Shown: positions 1 to 12,288 of the stretch, in pieces
Numbering within the stretch: position 1 is the stretch's first letter
Layout of the letters: the number at the start of each line of letters is the position of its first letter
Assembly (NCBI GenBank): GCA_002118135.1
Contig: BDIU01000203.1
Span: 109,052 to 173,051 of the forward strand
DNA from: Trebouxia sp. TZW2008
Lineage: Eukaryota > Chlorophyta > Trebouxiophyceae > Trebouxiales > Trebouxiaceae
DNA length: 64,000 nt
Direction: 5' to 3'
Position numbers and translations under genes: made by a program
Notes under the pieces: model-generated
What the model was told of the DNA's origin: nothing
Databases searched by the model: none
Seen by the model: only the letters and a program-made list of their open reading frames with translations

Positions 1-3000
1 GTGTCAGCAGGTGCTACAACTGGCATCGCTCAAGGGGTGTACAAGAGCCTGAGTGGCATATCAGCAGTAGAGAAGCGTCTCAAGGATGCTTTGGAAGGGG
101 TATGTGTCTGCTCGAGAGATGCTCTCGCTGCTACCATCTCAGACACATTATGCTTATTTCATGCATTGCCATAGGCAAAGTGCAGTCGCTGCAGCCTGCT
201 AGATGGCCCCAACAATATATGCCGTTCAGAAAGACAGTGGCAACTTGTCTTCACTTTGTGTGCAGAACAATGTCACTACTGGCGCTCTCAGAGCCATAGT
301 GGCAATGGTGGAGTATCAGCAGGCAACACTTGACCTGGTTAAGGCTGCAGCAGAGGTCGGTGACACTGCTTCAAAGCATCCCATGCTCATTGCTGCAGCT
401 ACTCAACTGCTACTCAACAAAGGCAGTGTGACGTTGAGCTACACATCAACTGCTTTGTTGCTGACTGGGACTTGCAGCAGCATGCGTAGCCAACAACATG
501 CACAAGGTCAGATGACATGCAAGCCTTTGCATGCAAGTTGACGACTGCTGCTTGAGTCTACAGGCTGATGGTGCCGTCAACAAGAATGAATTGACCCTAC
601 AGCGCGCCAAAGTCAACAGCCTGAAGGGTAAGGTTGAGCGCTTGGTGGAAGCACTGGCACAGGAGCAAAGCTGCTCAGGCAAGGCTGGTGCCAACAAGCC
701 ACAGCATGATGCTGTGAGCAAGCAGGTAAACTCAGTCTTTCAGTTCTTGATTTGTCCGTCGTATGTGTGGGCAAGTGGCTGATAGGTTCAGCAATGCTGA
801 TGCTTTCATGTGCATGAACAGCATCAGACATCGGAGCAATGCAGGAACTGACAGCTTTTCTTGACAGCAATGCTCACTGCCAAATCTGCAGGTTTCCTGC
901 TGGGTGCGTGGTGTCAGACCTCATTGGGCGCCATCATCTTAGCAATGCTCCTCACTACCAGCTTGTGCATCACATTGGTGTCTATGCGAGCGCAAAGCGG
1001 CGCACCACAAAGGACCAGGCGCAGACTACATTGACACATTGTTCATTCAGGCCAAAACTGCTGTATATGCTGCAGGGGCATGTTGTAGAAGGGCAAGGCA
1101 TGGGCTCAACTGACGTTGCCCACTCACTGTGCTTTCGACCAAATTGCTGTTCATGTTGCAGGTGGGCAACATGTATGAGGCCAAGACATGCACTACACTG
1201 ACCGTGCTCTGTCCACATCATGTGCTTCAGCTCAAAATTCCTGTTATGTAGCAGATGAGCAAAATGTACAAGAGCAAGGCATCATCTACATTTACCGTGC
1301 TTTGTCCACTCACTGAGCTTGAGAGCAACACTGCTGTTTATGTTGCAGGTGGGCAGATTGTGCGAGGGCAAAGTTGGGCTACACTGATCTTTTGCCCACT
1401 CAGTATGCTCCTGCTGTGCACATTGCAGGTTGGCAAAAGTACTGAGGCAAGGCACGGGCTATGCTAACCTTCTGCCCACTCACTGTGCTTCAGAGCAACA
1501 CTGCTGTATATGTAGCAGTCGGCAACATGCATGAGGGCATGCTGACCTCAGAATCATTCTGCTTAGTCAGTGGACCACAGGCAATTAGTCAATTTGCTTC
1601 AGGCCAACACTGTAGTTATGTTGCAGGTGGCCAATTTGTATGAGGGCATGCTAGCCTCAGCTGGCGCACTGCCAGCCATTGAGGGTGCCAGGGCGGCACA
1701 GGAGTGTCAGCTGCAACAGGCAGTTGAGGCCCAGGCAGCCCTGCTACAAGCCCAGGTGTCTGCGACCCAGAACGCTGACAAGTGAGGCAGTCTCCTTGCG
1801 AAGTTTCCAAATTTGTCTGTTTCCTTTGTCTTATTTTGGCTGCACACAGCATAAATGTAAAATGTGTACTGCCTGGATATGCTTTGTGCCCACAAGTCTC
1901 TCTCCTGTGCTTTGAGCTGACAGATTCAATGGTGTGTCTGCAATGCCTCATTCGTGTGAGAGGCATGTTGAGAGCAAGTCAAAACTGAATCTCGCCAGCA
2001 ATTGCAACAGCAAGGTTGCGACTATCCTAAAACTGGTATGTATGTCCTCATTGAGGCCCACATGCTTGCTGAACTGACACCTTCCCTTTGGAAATCGTTG
2101 TGCTGTTATGCAAAAATCTAATTTTCTGCGCCAAAGCAGGCTCTGCTGACGTGTGTTCAGCACGTAACCTGTGTAGCTGTGATATGCTCTGCGTCATGGT
2201 GCTGTTGCATCTGCAGGGCTGACAGGAAAGCCCAATGGATCAGGGATGCCGCACAAAAGCTGGCTGCCAGCTCCCGGGCAAGGTGTGAGAGGCTGCAGAA
2301 GGACAAGCAGCAGCTAACCAAGGATCTGTACAGAAGCAATGGGATTCAAGTAGCCCATCTGTGCCAGCTGAAGGCAGTCAGTGCTGCCAAGGTCGCGTTG
2401 GCTGCAGACAAAGAGGATTTGCGCAATCTGCTAGAAGGGTACATTGTCAACAAGCGTTTTCATATGCAAGTGCAGCATATGCTGTTGATCATACACCTGT
2501 TTGTTTCATGTCGATGCCAAAGTGTGTTGTCACATGTTGTGCAAGAGTTTGTGGCATTGCATGAATGTCTACCAGCGTTGTTCAAATTTAATGCTCACGA
2601 TTGAGATGCTTGCACTACAGCTTGATTCAAAACAATGGCATCTTCATGTCAGGTGTCTGGCAACATTTGACGCATGTGCATGTCACCTCTCATACAATGA
2701 AACAATTGTGTAGAGCCTTCTTTGTCTTTCAGGCCCATCACTGGTGAATAGGCTGAGAAGGCCATACATCATTACTGTGGGTGGAATCACCAAGTCAGCT
2801 CGACATGAGTGCATTTTTCGACTCATCATACAATAAAACATTCCAGCTTGTGAAGCTTTCCACTGACGCCTTGCAGGGCAGGTAGTGATTTCAAGGCAGA
2901 GAAAGTTGAGCGGGAGGCTGCTGAGGAGACTGCTGGTGCCCGCCAGGCTGAGGTGACAAGCCTGGAGCAGCAGCTGGCCACCAGCCAGGCTGACCTGAAG

Positions 3001-6000
3001 GCAGAGCAGGGCCTCAAGGCCGCTCTGCAGGCTGATGCGCACAAGCTGCAGGCAAGCCCCTTCAATGCCCTGCAAAATTGACCAGTGGCTGTGGCTTGAG
3101 TTATGTGCTGCACAACTGCTGCAGGCTGTTGTTCACTGGCTTATGAACAACAGCCTGCAGCACAATTAACAAAATGGTGTGCTGTGATTGCTGCCTTTGG
3201 GCACCATGCGTTTGCAACATGCCAGCTGTGAACATTTCTGTCCTTGACCTGCATGTCTGCACAATATCTACAGCCTGGGCTGTGTGTGTTGCACAGCATT
3301 GTCATGTTCCTTGGATTGATAGACCACAGCGCATTGGTGTTGTGGCAAAGGTCGAGTGAGCAGCCGATTTTCGCAACTACAACATGCGCATCTGCAGCAC
3401 GAGGGTGTGTAGCAGCTCATGACGTGTGTTGGTTCTGTGTAGGCGCAGCTGAAAGAGTCTCAGCAGCTGGCAGCTGACCTTCAGGCCAGCAGAAAGAAGG
3501 TTGAGGAGCAGAGGAACCAGAAGATTGCTGCCCTCAAGACCAAGGCCGCTGAAGTCAACACCCTGCAGCAGTCCCTCAAGAGGTATGCCTGGCAAGGATG
3601 GGCTGGTTGCTCACACAGTTCAGCTGTGCTTGCCTGCCATGCATTGTGTCTCAAGACAGGTCTTGGCTCAACGCCATGCCTGCAAATCCCCTGGTGTCAT
3701 GTGAGGCTTACTCTCAACTGCCCACCTCCAGGAATGCATGCTTGAAGGTACACAGCTGTGCCAGTTGTGCGCATTTGCATGGAAAGCAGACTCCTCACAT
3801 GCGGCGTTTTGATGTGTGTCGTTTAGATGTTTTAGCTGAGCAGAGGATGCTTTTTGGCACTTACACAGCTTTGAAGACTCCTCAAGTTCTGATGCAAATG
3901 CCCTTTGTGTTGTCTAAGTCTTGGACCTTTGCGCAGCAGCTGGTCACATTTGGACTCGCATCAGCTTCTCTGCAAGTGTTGAACCGCTAATACCTTCAAT
4001 TTTGACAGCATGAAAATAACTCAAAGTCAAAGTCAAAGATTGCATGTGACCGCATTTTTAAGGTGGTTGTTGCTTCGAGGCTGCCCCTGGCAAAAAAGGC
4101 TCTTGTTCTGGTGCATAGCACTTGCTATAGCACTATGTTCTTTTGTTGCCTAGCTGCATCACCGGGGCTGCTTATTTACAGGGCTGAAGCAGAGCTGAGT
4201 AGGGAGAGAGCCTCCCAAGTAAAGGCTGACCAGACCGCTGCTGACACCCAGAAGGAGGTGTCCCTGCTGACTACACGCTTGGCAGACGTCCATGAGCAGC
4301 TTGACGCCAAGCAGCTCAAGCTGGAGCATGCAGAGCGCCAGGTGTCTCAGGCGAGCAGTGCTTCAAGCGCAGCAAGTCCAGAACAAGCTTGTCACTACCT
4401 TGAATCTACCCATTGTTGTTTTCTTTGCATGCATACTGGAAGCCAGCAAACTTCAGTACATACAGCCGACAGCTGGGTATGCGTGCTGTGCACAACATGC
4501 AACCATGGGCCGCTTTTCATGCGTTGGCATCATGACAGCTGTTTCGTGTTTGTCTGCATGCAGTCAACAGGCAGGAAAGTGGATGAGGAGAACGTTGACA
4601 CATGGCACTAGCAGACTGTTTGCTTTGTGAGCACACAATCTGCTGCGCAGACTAAACGAGTGCAATGTCCATATGCAGGCTGAGAAGAAGGGGAAGGACG
4701 AGGCGGCAGCTCGCACTGCAGCTCTGACAGACAAGGAGCAAATCCTGGGTGCTCTACAAGCCAAGTTTGACAAGATGTCACAAGACAATGAGCTGTAAGA
4801 GCCGGTCCCAGTGCCCTCAGGATTTGTTGTCAGTGTTGTGAGCGCATCAGTCAATGCTGTATGTGGTGTAGTGCACGTCGATGTCACGCACAAATGATAT
4901 GCAGTCACAGCTGAGACCATACTTCATATCTGCTTGCAAGTGCCTGCTGAATTTGTGTGCAATTAGACTGCTTTGAGACTTTCCTGGTTGCTTCCAAAAG
5001 CAGCTGATCTGTGATCATTTTCATCCAGCAATGCATTTCCAACAGGCACTCTTGTGCAGGAGGGAGGCTCAGCTCAAGAAGGTGGCCAACCCCCAGAGGA
5101 GCTCTGAGGGATTGGGCACTGCTGTCAACACTGCTGTGACTGGCCCCACCGCCTACGTAATGCCCATTTATTGCCTTGCTTGAGACATTGCGCACTGATG
5201 CCCTCTCACTGAAGTTGCCGATCCCAGCTGCCAAACACATAATTGGAATCATAGCTGCTTGCCCACAGTGCCTTTGGCTGTCTGCGTCGCTTGCAGCATG
5301 CTTGTCATGCCCTACATGCTGATCAGCACACCACATATATCTGCTACAACGCCCACAAATGCTGAAAATTTGCACAGCCATAGTACAGCTGTCTCACCGG
5401 CCAAGGGCGCCTTACACCAAGCAAATGTCCCACCGTCTGTCAACTGCTGAAACTCATGTGTTCCCATGCAGATGCAGTGCATTTAGCATTCAATGTTTCA
5501 TAGGGTCTGCTGTGTCAGCAATCATCGTTTTGACATGTTGCATGCTGGTCAGCTGACCACTGTAACGACGATAACAACACTCATACAGTACAATCTTCTG
5601 ATATCAGCTCATGATACATACCATTCATCCACCAATTTGCCCCTTTTGCTGCAGTCTGCTGCTACTGAACAGCGTCATCAGTGTGTGCAGGCTCCCTTGG
5701 CCCTTGAGGCAGGACGTAACAATGGCAAGGAGTGCAGTATGGAGTCTATTGATCAAGATCAGGTTGAAGAAGATGAGGAAGATGATGTTGAGGAGGAGGT
5801 AGCCACAAGCAGTGGGAGGGATCATGTGGGGGCTGCACCCCAGGGCCCCAGGGGTGGCTCCCCTGCAGGTGGGTGTCTCAAGTCATGCAGCAGAATCAAG
5901 CCACACGAAGTGTCATCACCATGGCCTTGAAATGCTTTCATGAAGTATGCGCAGTAACTCCAAGTGTGATTGGCTTGATGCGTGCGCAGACGTTTGCAGA

Positions 6001-9000
6001 GCTGATGCATATGCTGCGCTTTTGCTGAAGTTGACTTGTCAGGGGTTCTGTAGGATTGAGCACCAAGATGCATGTTGACTAACGTCATCAGTGTAAATGG
6101 GTGTGGCACTACTGCTGGGCATATGCATGAAGCCCAGTACTTGCTTAAAGGTGGAGCAAGTGAAAGCTCAGTGCGCTTATAGACATGCTTATAGACAAGG
6201 TACAAAATCCTGCCATCAAGAATTTCACAATCTTGCGTGACTTGCACAAACTTGACCCAGTCCAATATTTGTACTTTGCAGGACGTTCACAGGTCCCAGA
6301 ACACTTCCAGGCAGTGCCCAGGATTGCTGGCTTTGCGGAGCAGCTGTATATGGACACAGAGCGCATCCTGGGGAGTGGCAACACCGGTGATGTCTTTGCC
6401 GGCGGCAACTTGCACCAGCTGCTGCAAGGTCGTCCTCAATGGGCTGTCAAGGTATGTGCCGTTTGTACAGCTAACCTCCAAAATTTGCAAGTAGCCTTTT
6501 GCCCTGCTGGTGAAAAGTGAAAAGTGGGCAGTCAAGGTATGTACCATTTGTGTAGCTAGCCTCCAAGCTTTGTCAGTGGCATTTGGCAGGAGCAACTGCA
6601 AGGTCCACCTCAGTGGGCAGTCAAGGTAAGTGCCATTTGCATTGCTAGCCTCCAAATGTCGCAAGTGGGATTTGGCAGGAGCTCTTGCAAGGTCGGTCTC
6701 AGTGGGATGTCAAGGTACGCTTCATATGCAATGCATACCCGCATACTCTGCAAAACTTCATCTAAGTTCACTTTGCAAACTTCAGCTTCTGTAGCTTGGC
6801 TTGACCTTGACCAGCTTGCCTAAATGGGCAGTCAAGGTATGTGCCATTTGCATAGCTACCCTTCAAGCTTGGTAGCAGTCCCTTTACACCAAGCTTGACG
6901 TCCTGCAGCTGTCTGTCACCACTGCCCATGAGCTTGCATATCGTTTCGTCTCTGAGTTCTGACAAACTCTGAGTATTGCAATGATGCTGGTTGAAGCTTC
7001 CAAATATGCATGCAGCTCACATTCAACCCTCTGAACAGCTGTAGGACATGGGCTACGATCTACACTTTGGGCTTGGCATTCAGAACATTTTGGTGCGCTT
7101 TTGTATGTGTCTTGAACAGCGTCTCCTCACAAACAGCTCATGCAGCTCTCACACCTGCTCAAGCGTGCATCCAAATGGCTACCACTTCATGAACCTCTAT
7201 GTCTTCACAATCTTTGCATTAAGTTCTTCTTATTCAACTGCACTTACAGAGACCATATCATGCAGCAGTCACTCGAGACTTCGCTCAAGAAACCCATCAC
7301 TGTGCAGTCACGCACTGCATGTGAAGTGAACCAGTCTTTGTGTTGCAGGTGGTCACCCCCCCAGTGAATGAGGCAGATCGCATCGACAGGTATGATGTCG
7401 ACAAGGAGCTGGCAAGTCTGAGTCTGGTGGTTGGCCAGTCAAGACTGCTGCAGTGTCGTGGGTACAGCACAGGGTACGAGTTTCAGGAGGGACAAAGAAT
7501 GCTCAAGGGTTATATGGTGACAGAGTAAGCCCTTGCTGCAGTGTGCATGCTGATTTCTACTGTGCATAGTCCTAATGGTCTTGAAGGGCTACATGATGAC
7601 AGAGCAAGCTCCCTTTGTGTTGTACATGCCAATTGTCCCTGGTCACAGTGATGTTACAGATGTCACAGATCAATGCATTGGCATTGTTGCAGTGCAGGTG
7701 CTGATTGCTGCTAATGTTGAAAGCAATGCAGTCATCACAGAGTAGGCCACTGCTGCTGTGTACATAGGTGCTTCCAGTTACAGCTGTGTTGCAGTGACTG
7801 CAGAATCAGGCCTTGCTGCATTTTGCATGCTCTTGATTGGCTTCTCAGCTGTACTCAACATACCTGCAGCAGCATTATGTTACTGGCGAATCCACAAGAT
7901 TCACTTCCTTGACGTGCTCAGTCTTTATGAATGGCAATAGGCCTGTTGTCTGGACCTGCTGACACGCTGCATGGCTCAGCAGTTTCGCCTGTGGTGCAGC
8001 TATGCCTGCTCTGATCTGCTGCATGGCTGCAATACGAATGTCTGGCTGTAGTACTCATGCTTTGCTGCATTACTCAAGCGTGGCAGTGTTGTTGATGCAG
8101 CTTTCTGGGTCCATCTTTGACCAGGGCAGTACTGGACCTGGACAGGGGTGTGGTTAAAGTCAGCTCCAGGCGGCAGCGCATGTTGTGGGTGGCCTCGATG
8201 TTTCTGGTGGGCACCGCCTTCTCGCTGTTGCTTGATCTCTGTAGTGTGCATTTTGCAATCATGGACAGGGCCCTCTTGCTACTGATGTATTTGTGCAAGT
8301 GCCTGATCACACTTTCATGATGGCAATCATCAAGCTTAAGGCCTTTTCATCAGGTCTGTCTGATGGGTTGATCAGCCACTTGCCTGCCACACATTCTTTT
8401 GCATTCTTCTGCTGTCATGTAAAAGTCTGCGCTATGCATAACATAAGCAGCAGCAAATGATACAGCATTGTTGCCTTGCAGGCTGTCAGGGATTTGCACA
8501 AGCTGAGGCTTGTGCATCATGATGTCAAGCCAGACAACTTCTGTCTCCATTCAGATGCACATGGGGAGGTCAGCATGAGCCTGATAGATATGGGACTGTT
8601 GGAAGATGTGGGGGGTAAGTTTTGGTCCATCTCATTTGCATTGCCAAACAGGAGCTGTGATCTGACAGTGCCTTCAGCCGGAAGTCAAGAGCTTGCAAGT
8701 TGCATGCAATGACTTCCAATCCGCAATCTGCTTTGCTGATTCTGTGAGTGTGCTGTCATGAGTCAAGGCGCACCAAGCACTGTCTACAGGGCTGCCAGCA
8801 TCAACATCAAATTATGACAACTCAGCACGCGACTATGGTGCTTCATATTTAGGGTTTTAGGGTTTAGGTTGTCCTGCAAGCATGCCTTGATCGATCATTG
8901 CTTGCATTGCATGCGCCCACAGAAGCCAACCTACAACCTGAGGCAGCTTGCCGGAATCAGTCTTGCCACATTGTAGGCATGACACCCTTGGGAAAATCGC

Positions 9001-9885
9001 TTCACACTGATGATGTTTTCTGCCATACAGGGCATGAACACGACGCCTACACCCACACACTTGGGAGCAAATTCTACCATGCTCCAGAGTTGCTGGACTT
9101 CAAGGCCCCAGATGAGCTGAGGCAAGGCCCCAGGAATGCCAAGCAGCGGGTTCGAGACCTGCAGGCCTGCGATGTGTGGGCAGCGGCGCTTACTGCCTTC
9201 TTTGTACTGACAGCCCAAGACCTGATCCGCATCCCTTGCGACAACAGGACTATTGACGAGCAGATGTGTGAGGCACAGCAGCTGCTGGTAAGGCTCTCCG
9301 ACTTGTGCTGTTGTTGTAGCCTGTCATGCCGCTTAAATACCCATGCACTAGTAGGCCCTTGTGACATGGCATATCTGTACCCTCCCAGCCTGCGTTTTGT
9401 CCCATGCAGTCACACTTATGCGTGCTACAATGCATGCTTTGCATTCTGCAGCCTGTCAAGTGAGTGAGTTGTTGGGTCTTGGTTGTAGCAGCAGAGCATA
9501 CGTGTAGCAGCAGAGCATATGCAAACACAAAATATGACTTGCACTTTTGCAGCATTCAGCTTCAATTTGTATTTCGACGGCTTCCTTTCACTTGAACCCT
9601 GAATGGTCCTACGCCTCTTGAGCAGCATCTGAACTGCGCTGTGCTGACTGCTGAGCTGCTGCTGATTGTTTGTGTGTTTGCTTGCAGCTGAGGGCTTTGC
9701 AAGCTCCACAAATCCATTCTCACAAAGCAGTTGCCACCATCAGCACCTGGGGTCCACAAGCACTGGATTTCTTCTTCAAGACCTTGCGCAGTTCTGCAAG
9801 GGGACGCATTACCGCTGCAGAAGCACTTAAGCATGAGTTCCTGGCCAGTGCATTTGAACAGCTGGAACCAAAAGAGAGTCAGTAG
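1..9885 (+). CDS. Coiled-coil protein with C-terminal Ser/Thr protein kinase domain (5' end outside window)
   Basis: Exons read: 1-99, 266-~427, 564-725, 1627-1781, 2217-2438, 2886-3051, 3443-3582, 4182-4341, 4679-4794, 5060-5156, 5655-5868, 6282-6451, 7349-7524, 8482-8614, 9031-9287, 9688-9885 (TAG stop). Codon phases agree across most junctions. The first eleven exons encode a Glu/Gln/Lys/Ala-rich coiled coil ending in an acidic stretch (EEDEEDDVEEE). The last five encode a kinase: glycine loop GSGNTGDVF, ATP-lysine WAVK, catalytic loop HHDVKPDN, DMG in place of DFG, activation segment GSKFYHAPEL, and DVWAAALT. His replaces Arg in HRD, so it looks like a non-RD kinase. The exon for the alpha-C to alpha-E region between 7525 and 8481 is not certain; about 8126-8246 is a candidate and is open in phase. 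The intron at 3052 starts with GC. Substrate is unknown. That coiled coil and kinase are one gene is inferred from the phase match at 5868/6282. Confidence 0.8.
1020..1660 (+). repeat. Tandem copies of a splice-acceptor/exon start (before exon 1627)
   Basis: The intron before exon 1627-1781 holds about six decayed copies, 80-125 bp apart, of the end of the intron plus the first bases of the exon. Shared words are CACTCACTGTGCTT, GCAACACTGCTGT, TTGCAGGTGG and AACATGTATGAGG, seen near 1070, 1160, 1255, 1350, 1430 and 1530. Most keep an AG acceptor. Confidence 0.8.
3118..3161. repeat. Perfect 18-bp inverted repeat in an intron
   Basis: Arms at 3118-3135 and 3144-3161 (GCTGCAGGCTGTTGTTCA and its exact complement) flank an 8-nt loop. 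It lies just after the GC-type donor at 3052. It could form a strong hairpin in the pre-mRNA. Confidence 0.85.
6400..6845 (+). repeat. Tandem copies of a splice donor/exon end (after exon 6451)
   Basis: The end of the kinase exon that carries the ATP-binding lysine (CAGTGGGCAGTCAAGGTAAG-like) recurs at about 6525-6565, 6585-6640, 6675-6720 and 6820-6860. Each copy keeps a GT donor after the AAG lysine codon, and the following intron words (GTGCCATTTG, TAGCCTCCAA) are copied too. Confidence 0.8.
7490..7760 (+). repeat. Copies of a splice donor/exon end (after exon 7524)
   Basis: The exon end encoding LKGYMVTE and its donor recur decayed at about 7570-7610 and 7715-7750, with the trailing intron word CTTGCTGCAGTGTGCATG also repeated. 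The donor GT is changed in both copies. Confidence 0.6.
8848..8868 (+). repeat. Short interstitial telomere-like repeat
   Basis: Three consecutive units, TTTAGGG, TTTTAGGG and TTTAGG, lie in a kinase-gene intron. TTTAGGG is the telomere unit of plants and many green algae; TTTTAGGG is the Chlamydomonas form. The tract is short, so it may be chance or a scar of end joining. Confidence 0.6.
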
Positions 9886-10060
9886 ACTGCAACATTTGTC
9901 TGGTGGTTGGTAGGGTTAAGTGTTGATGTGCGGCACCCTGTCCGTCTAGTTACTGGTCAACCCTCCCCTTGTTTCGTGAGACTCCACAACATGGTAATCT
10001 TGATTGCTGTTCATACAAAGTAGCAAAGACTTTCTGTGCTTGATGCAGCATATATATATA

Positions 10061-10950
10061 TATTTACAACACTGACCACTGACCATTTGCAGTTACTAAG
10101 GTTTTGCAGAGATACGCCATGGTTATGTCATGGGGTTTGTCTTACTAAGCAGTGAGAGCATGACTAAAAGCGTGCAGCTCCCCAGGCTAGGTTTTAACTA
10201 TTTGAAAGCGGGGGGAATCTATCCAAGTCAAACCCCTACACACACTGCTTTCCATTGCTTATTTACCTAATTTTAATCAGATTATAATTGGTAGTACTTA
10301 GTGTAGTAGAAGTACCGCCCAGCTCCTTGGCTCCCCAGCTCCCCAAGAAAAGCTAAGAGAATCCTGAATAACTCAGAGTTCTGAGTTTCAGAAGGGAGTT
10401 CGTGATGAGCTGGGGAGCTTAGTAAAACCCTGTAGAATCGGGGTCGCACACACACACACGCCGCCGCTTGCGGCGCTGCCCTTGTACACAACCGTTACTC
10501 TGACGTAATACAGTAGAATTCAAACTTTTGAGTGTTTGCACGCAGAGCTCGTGACAGCTGTACGTAGTGGCTACAGAGGTTGTATACAGAGCGCGCGAAC
10601 CTCAGGCGCTGACGCTGCAGTGTTGTGGCGCTGATCCTACAGAGGCTGCACGCAGTTTCTGCAGAAGTTGGGCCAGAAAACCTGCTGAAATCCCTAGGAT
10701 TCTGATAGGATTCTAGATGACATAACCTTGATCTTTTCTGCACGCAGACATGTGGAGTTCTGATTTCTTTCAGATTTTGTCTGTTTTCTCTGTAGCTACA
10801 GTAAGGATTGCTGATGTGCAACTCATTATCGCAGTCCTCACCAACATCTTCTCGTTAGCCACTATTTCAATTTGTGTTTTCTCTGTGTTGTGTAATGAGT
10901 ACAGCTTACGAGAACCTGAAAAGCATCTGGAACTGACGATAAGGCAATTA
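10061..10950 (+). repeat. Left terminal inverted repeat
   Basis: Pairs with 13301-14214 in reverse. Landmarks shared by both arms are CTCCCCAGCTCCCCAAGAAAA, an (AC)n run near 10447, TGACGTAATACA, GGGCCAGAAAACCTGCTG and the start of a small membrane-protein ORF. In this arm the ORF start reads ATT instead of ATG (near 10809), so this copy is probably not translated from that position. Confidence 0.85.
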
Positions 10951-11335
10951 CTCCGCCGCGGATTTCAAATCGGCAGCTTCAGCCCAAGTCTTCAGAGCTT
11001 GAGATCTAGTGAAGATCCGGCTGACTGCCTTGCCACAACCGTGAAGCATCCTCTAAAGTTGGCTTCCACTTGACGCATCTGCATGTCGGTCTGGTGCTGC
11101 CGTTCCATCTGATGCTGCTTGCAGTGCTGCGCGTCGAGGCCTGCCGTTGTGACTAACACCAGAGCACGGCGTTTACAGAACCCTTGACTCCTAGTTGATC
11201 AGAAGCCCTAGGGTTTGCGGAAATTGGCCTTGTGTGAAGCGCGGATGTGCAAGACTACCTTTGGTTAGCGGCGTGCTGGTGTTTAGCTTCACACACGCTG
11301 ACGACACTGGTGAGACTTAAGGTGTTTTTCGGGCG

Positions 11336-11782
11336 ATGTATGTCGCTTGTCGTGACCAACACGACCCCAGACCTCTTAGCGTTATACTTGACACGCTGCA
11401 GACCAAGCTGTTACCACAAGGCATGTTTGCGGCAGAGAGGTGTCCGACTTGTGGTGCGCCTTTACCTGGCGTGCGTCATGCCGATGCCAAAGGCAGCGCT
11501 TATGCAAGCAGACAGAAGGTGTCTGCTCGAGGGGAACCTGCTGTACACGCAAGCGGTCTTGAGACAGCCAGGCAAGCTCCTGTAGTATATATCTTCACCG
11601 AAGAGCTTCTGGACAAGTATCCGCCGTTGGCACACATGGGAATCGATGAGGAAGACTTTCCTGAGCTGAGAATGGAGCTGTTGGGACAAAAGATGGGCGG
11701 ACGCTTGCCCAGCCAAGAGCAGCTAAAGAATTATGAATGTGTTGAGCAGTACATGATGTACAACACGTATGTTGGGTGGTAG
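11336..11782 (+). CDS. Hypothetical protein inside the inverted-repeat element (148 aa)
   Basis: ATG at 11336 with an open frame to TAG at 11780-11782. There is one CPTCG knuckle near residue 35 and an acidic, leucine-rich C-terminal part (EELLDKYPPL, IDEEDFPELRMELL). No partner CxxC is visible, so a zinc site is not proven. It ends about 90 bp before the internal third copy of the terminal repeat. I do not recognise the family. It may be a cargo gene or a remnant of the element's own genes. Confidence 0.45.
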   Translation: MYVACRDQHDPRPLSVILDTLQTKLLPQGMFAAERCPTCGAPLPGVRHADAKGSAYASRQKVSARGEPAVHASGLETARQAPVVYIFTEELLDKYPPLAHMGIDEEDFPELRMELLGQKMGGRLPSQEQLKNYECVEQYMMYNTYVGW

Positions 11783-11871
11783 AGGCATCAACATCTGATC
11801 AACGGTGTGGGCCGGAATTTGAACTGTGTCTGCAAACTTCACAGCGCAACCTGTCTTTTAGCCTTTCTAAG

Positions 11872-12288
11872 CAAGCGGCGCTAAAACAGGGGATGTGCGC
11901 ATGTGCGATCCTGTTTTTGCGCGATTTTATCAAGCTTCCCAGCTCAGCAGGTTATCATCAACTCCTTTTTGACACTAAAAACTCTGAGTTATTCAGGATT
12001 CTATAGACTTTTCTTGGGGAGCTGGGAAGCTGGGCGTTACTCTCTCTACACTACTACATTAAGTACTATAACTATAATCAGATTAGAAATAAGGAATAAG
12101 CAGTGGGAAGCAGTGTGTGTAGGGTAGCTTACACAGATAGATGACTACCTGTTTTTAACTCTTAAACCTAGCATTTGAATCTATAGTGTTTTGCTCATGC
12201 TCTCTTTGCTTAGTCATGCACGACCCATGACATAAACATGACACAGCTCTGCAATGCTTAGTAAACCCCCCATGGTCAATGGTCAATG
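11872..12288 (+). repeat. Third, internal copy of the outer part of the terminal repeat
   Basis: Same orientation as the right arm and matching its outer ~400 bp (13808-14207). Shared words include GCGGCGCTAAAACAGGG, CTCTGAGTTATTCA, TTTTCTTGGGGAGCTGGG, TAATCAGATTA and GGGAAGCAGTGTG. It diverges more than the two outer arms do from each other. This suggests an older end, with 10061-12288 possibly being one element that was extended or joined by a second. Confidence 0.8.
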
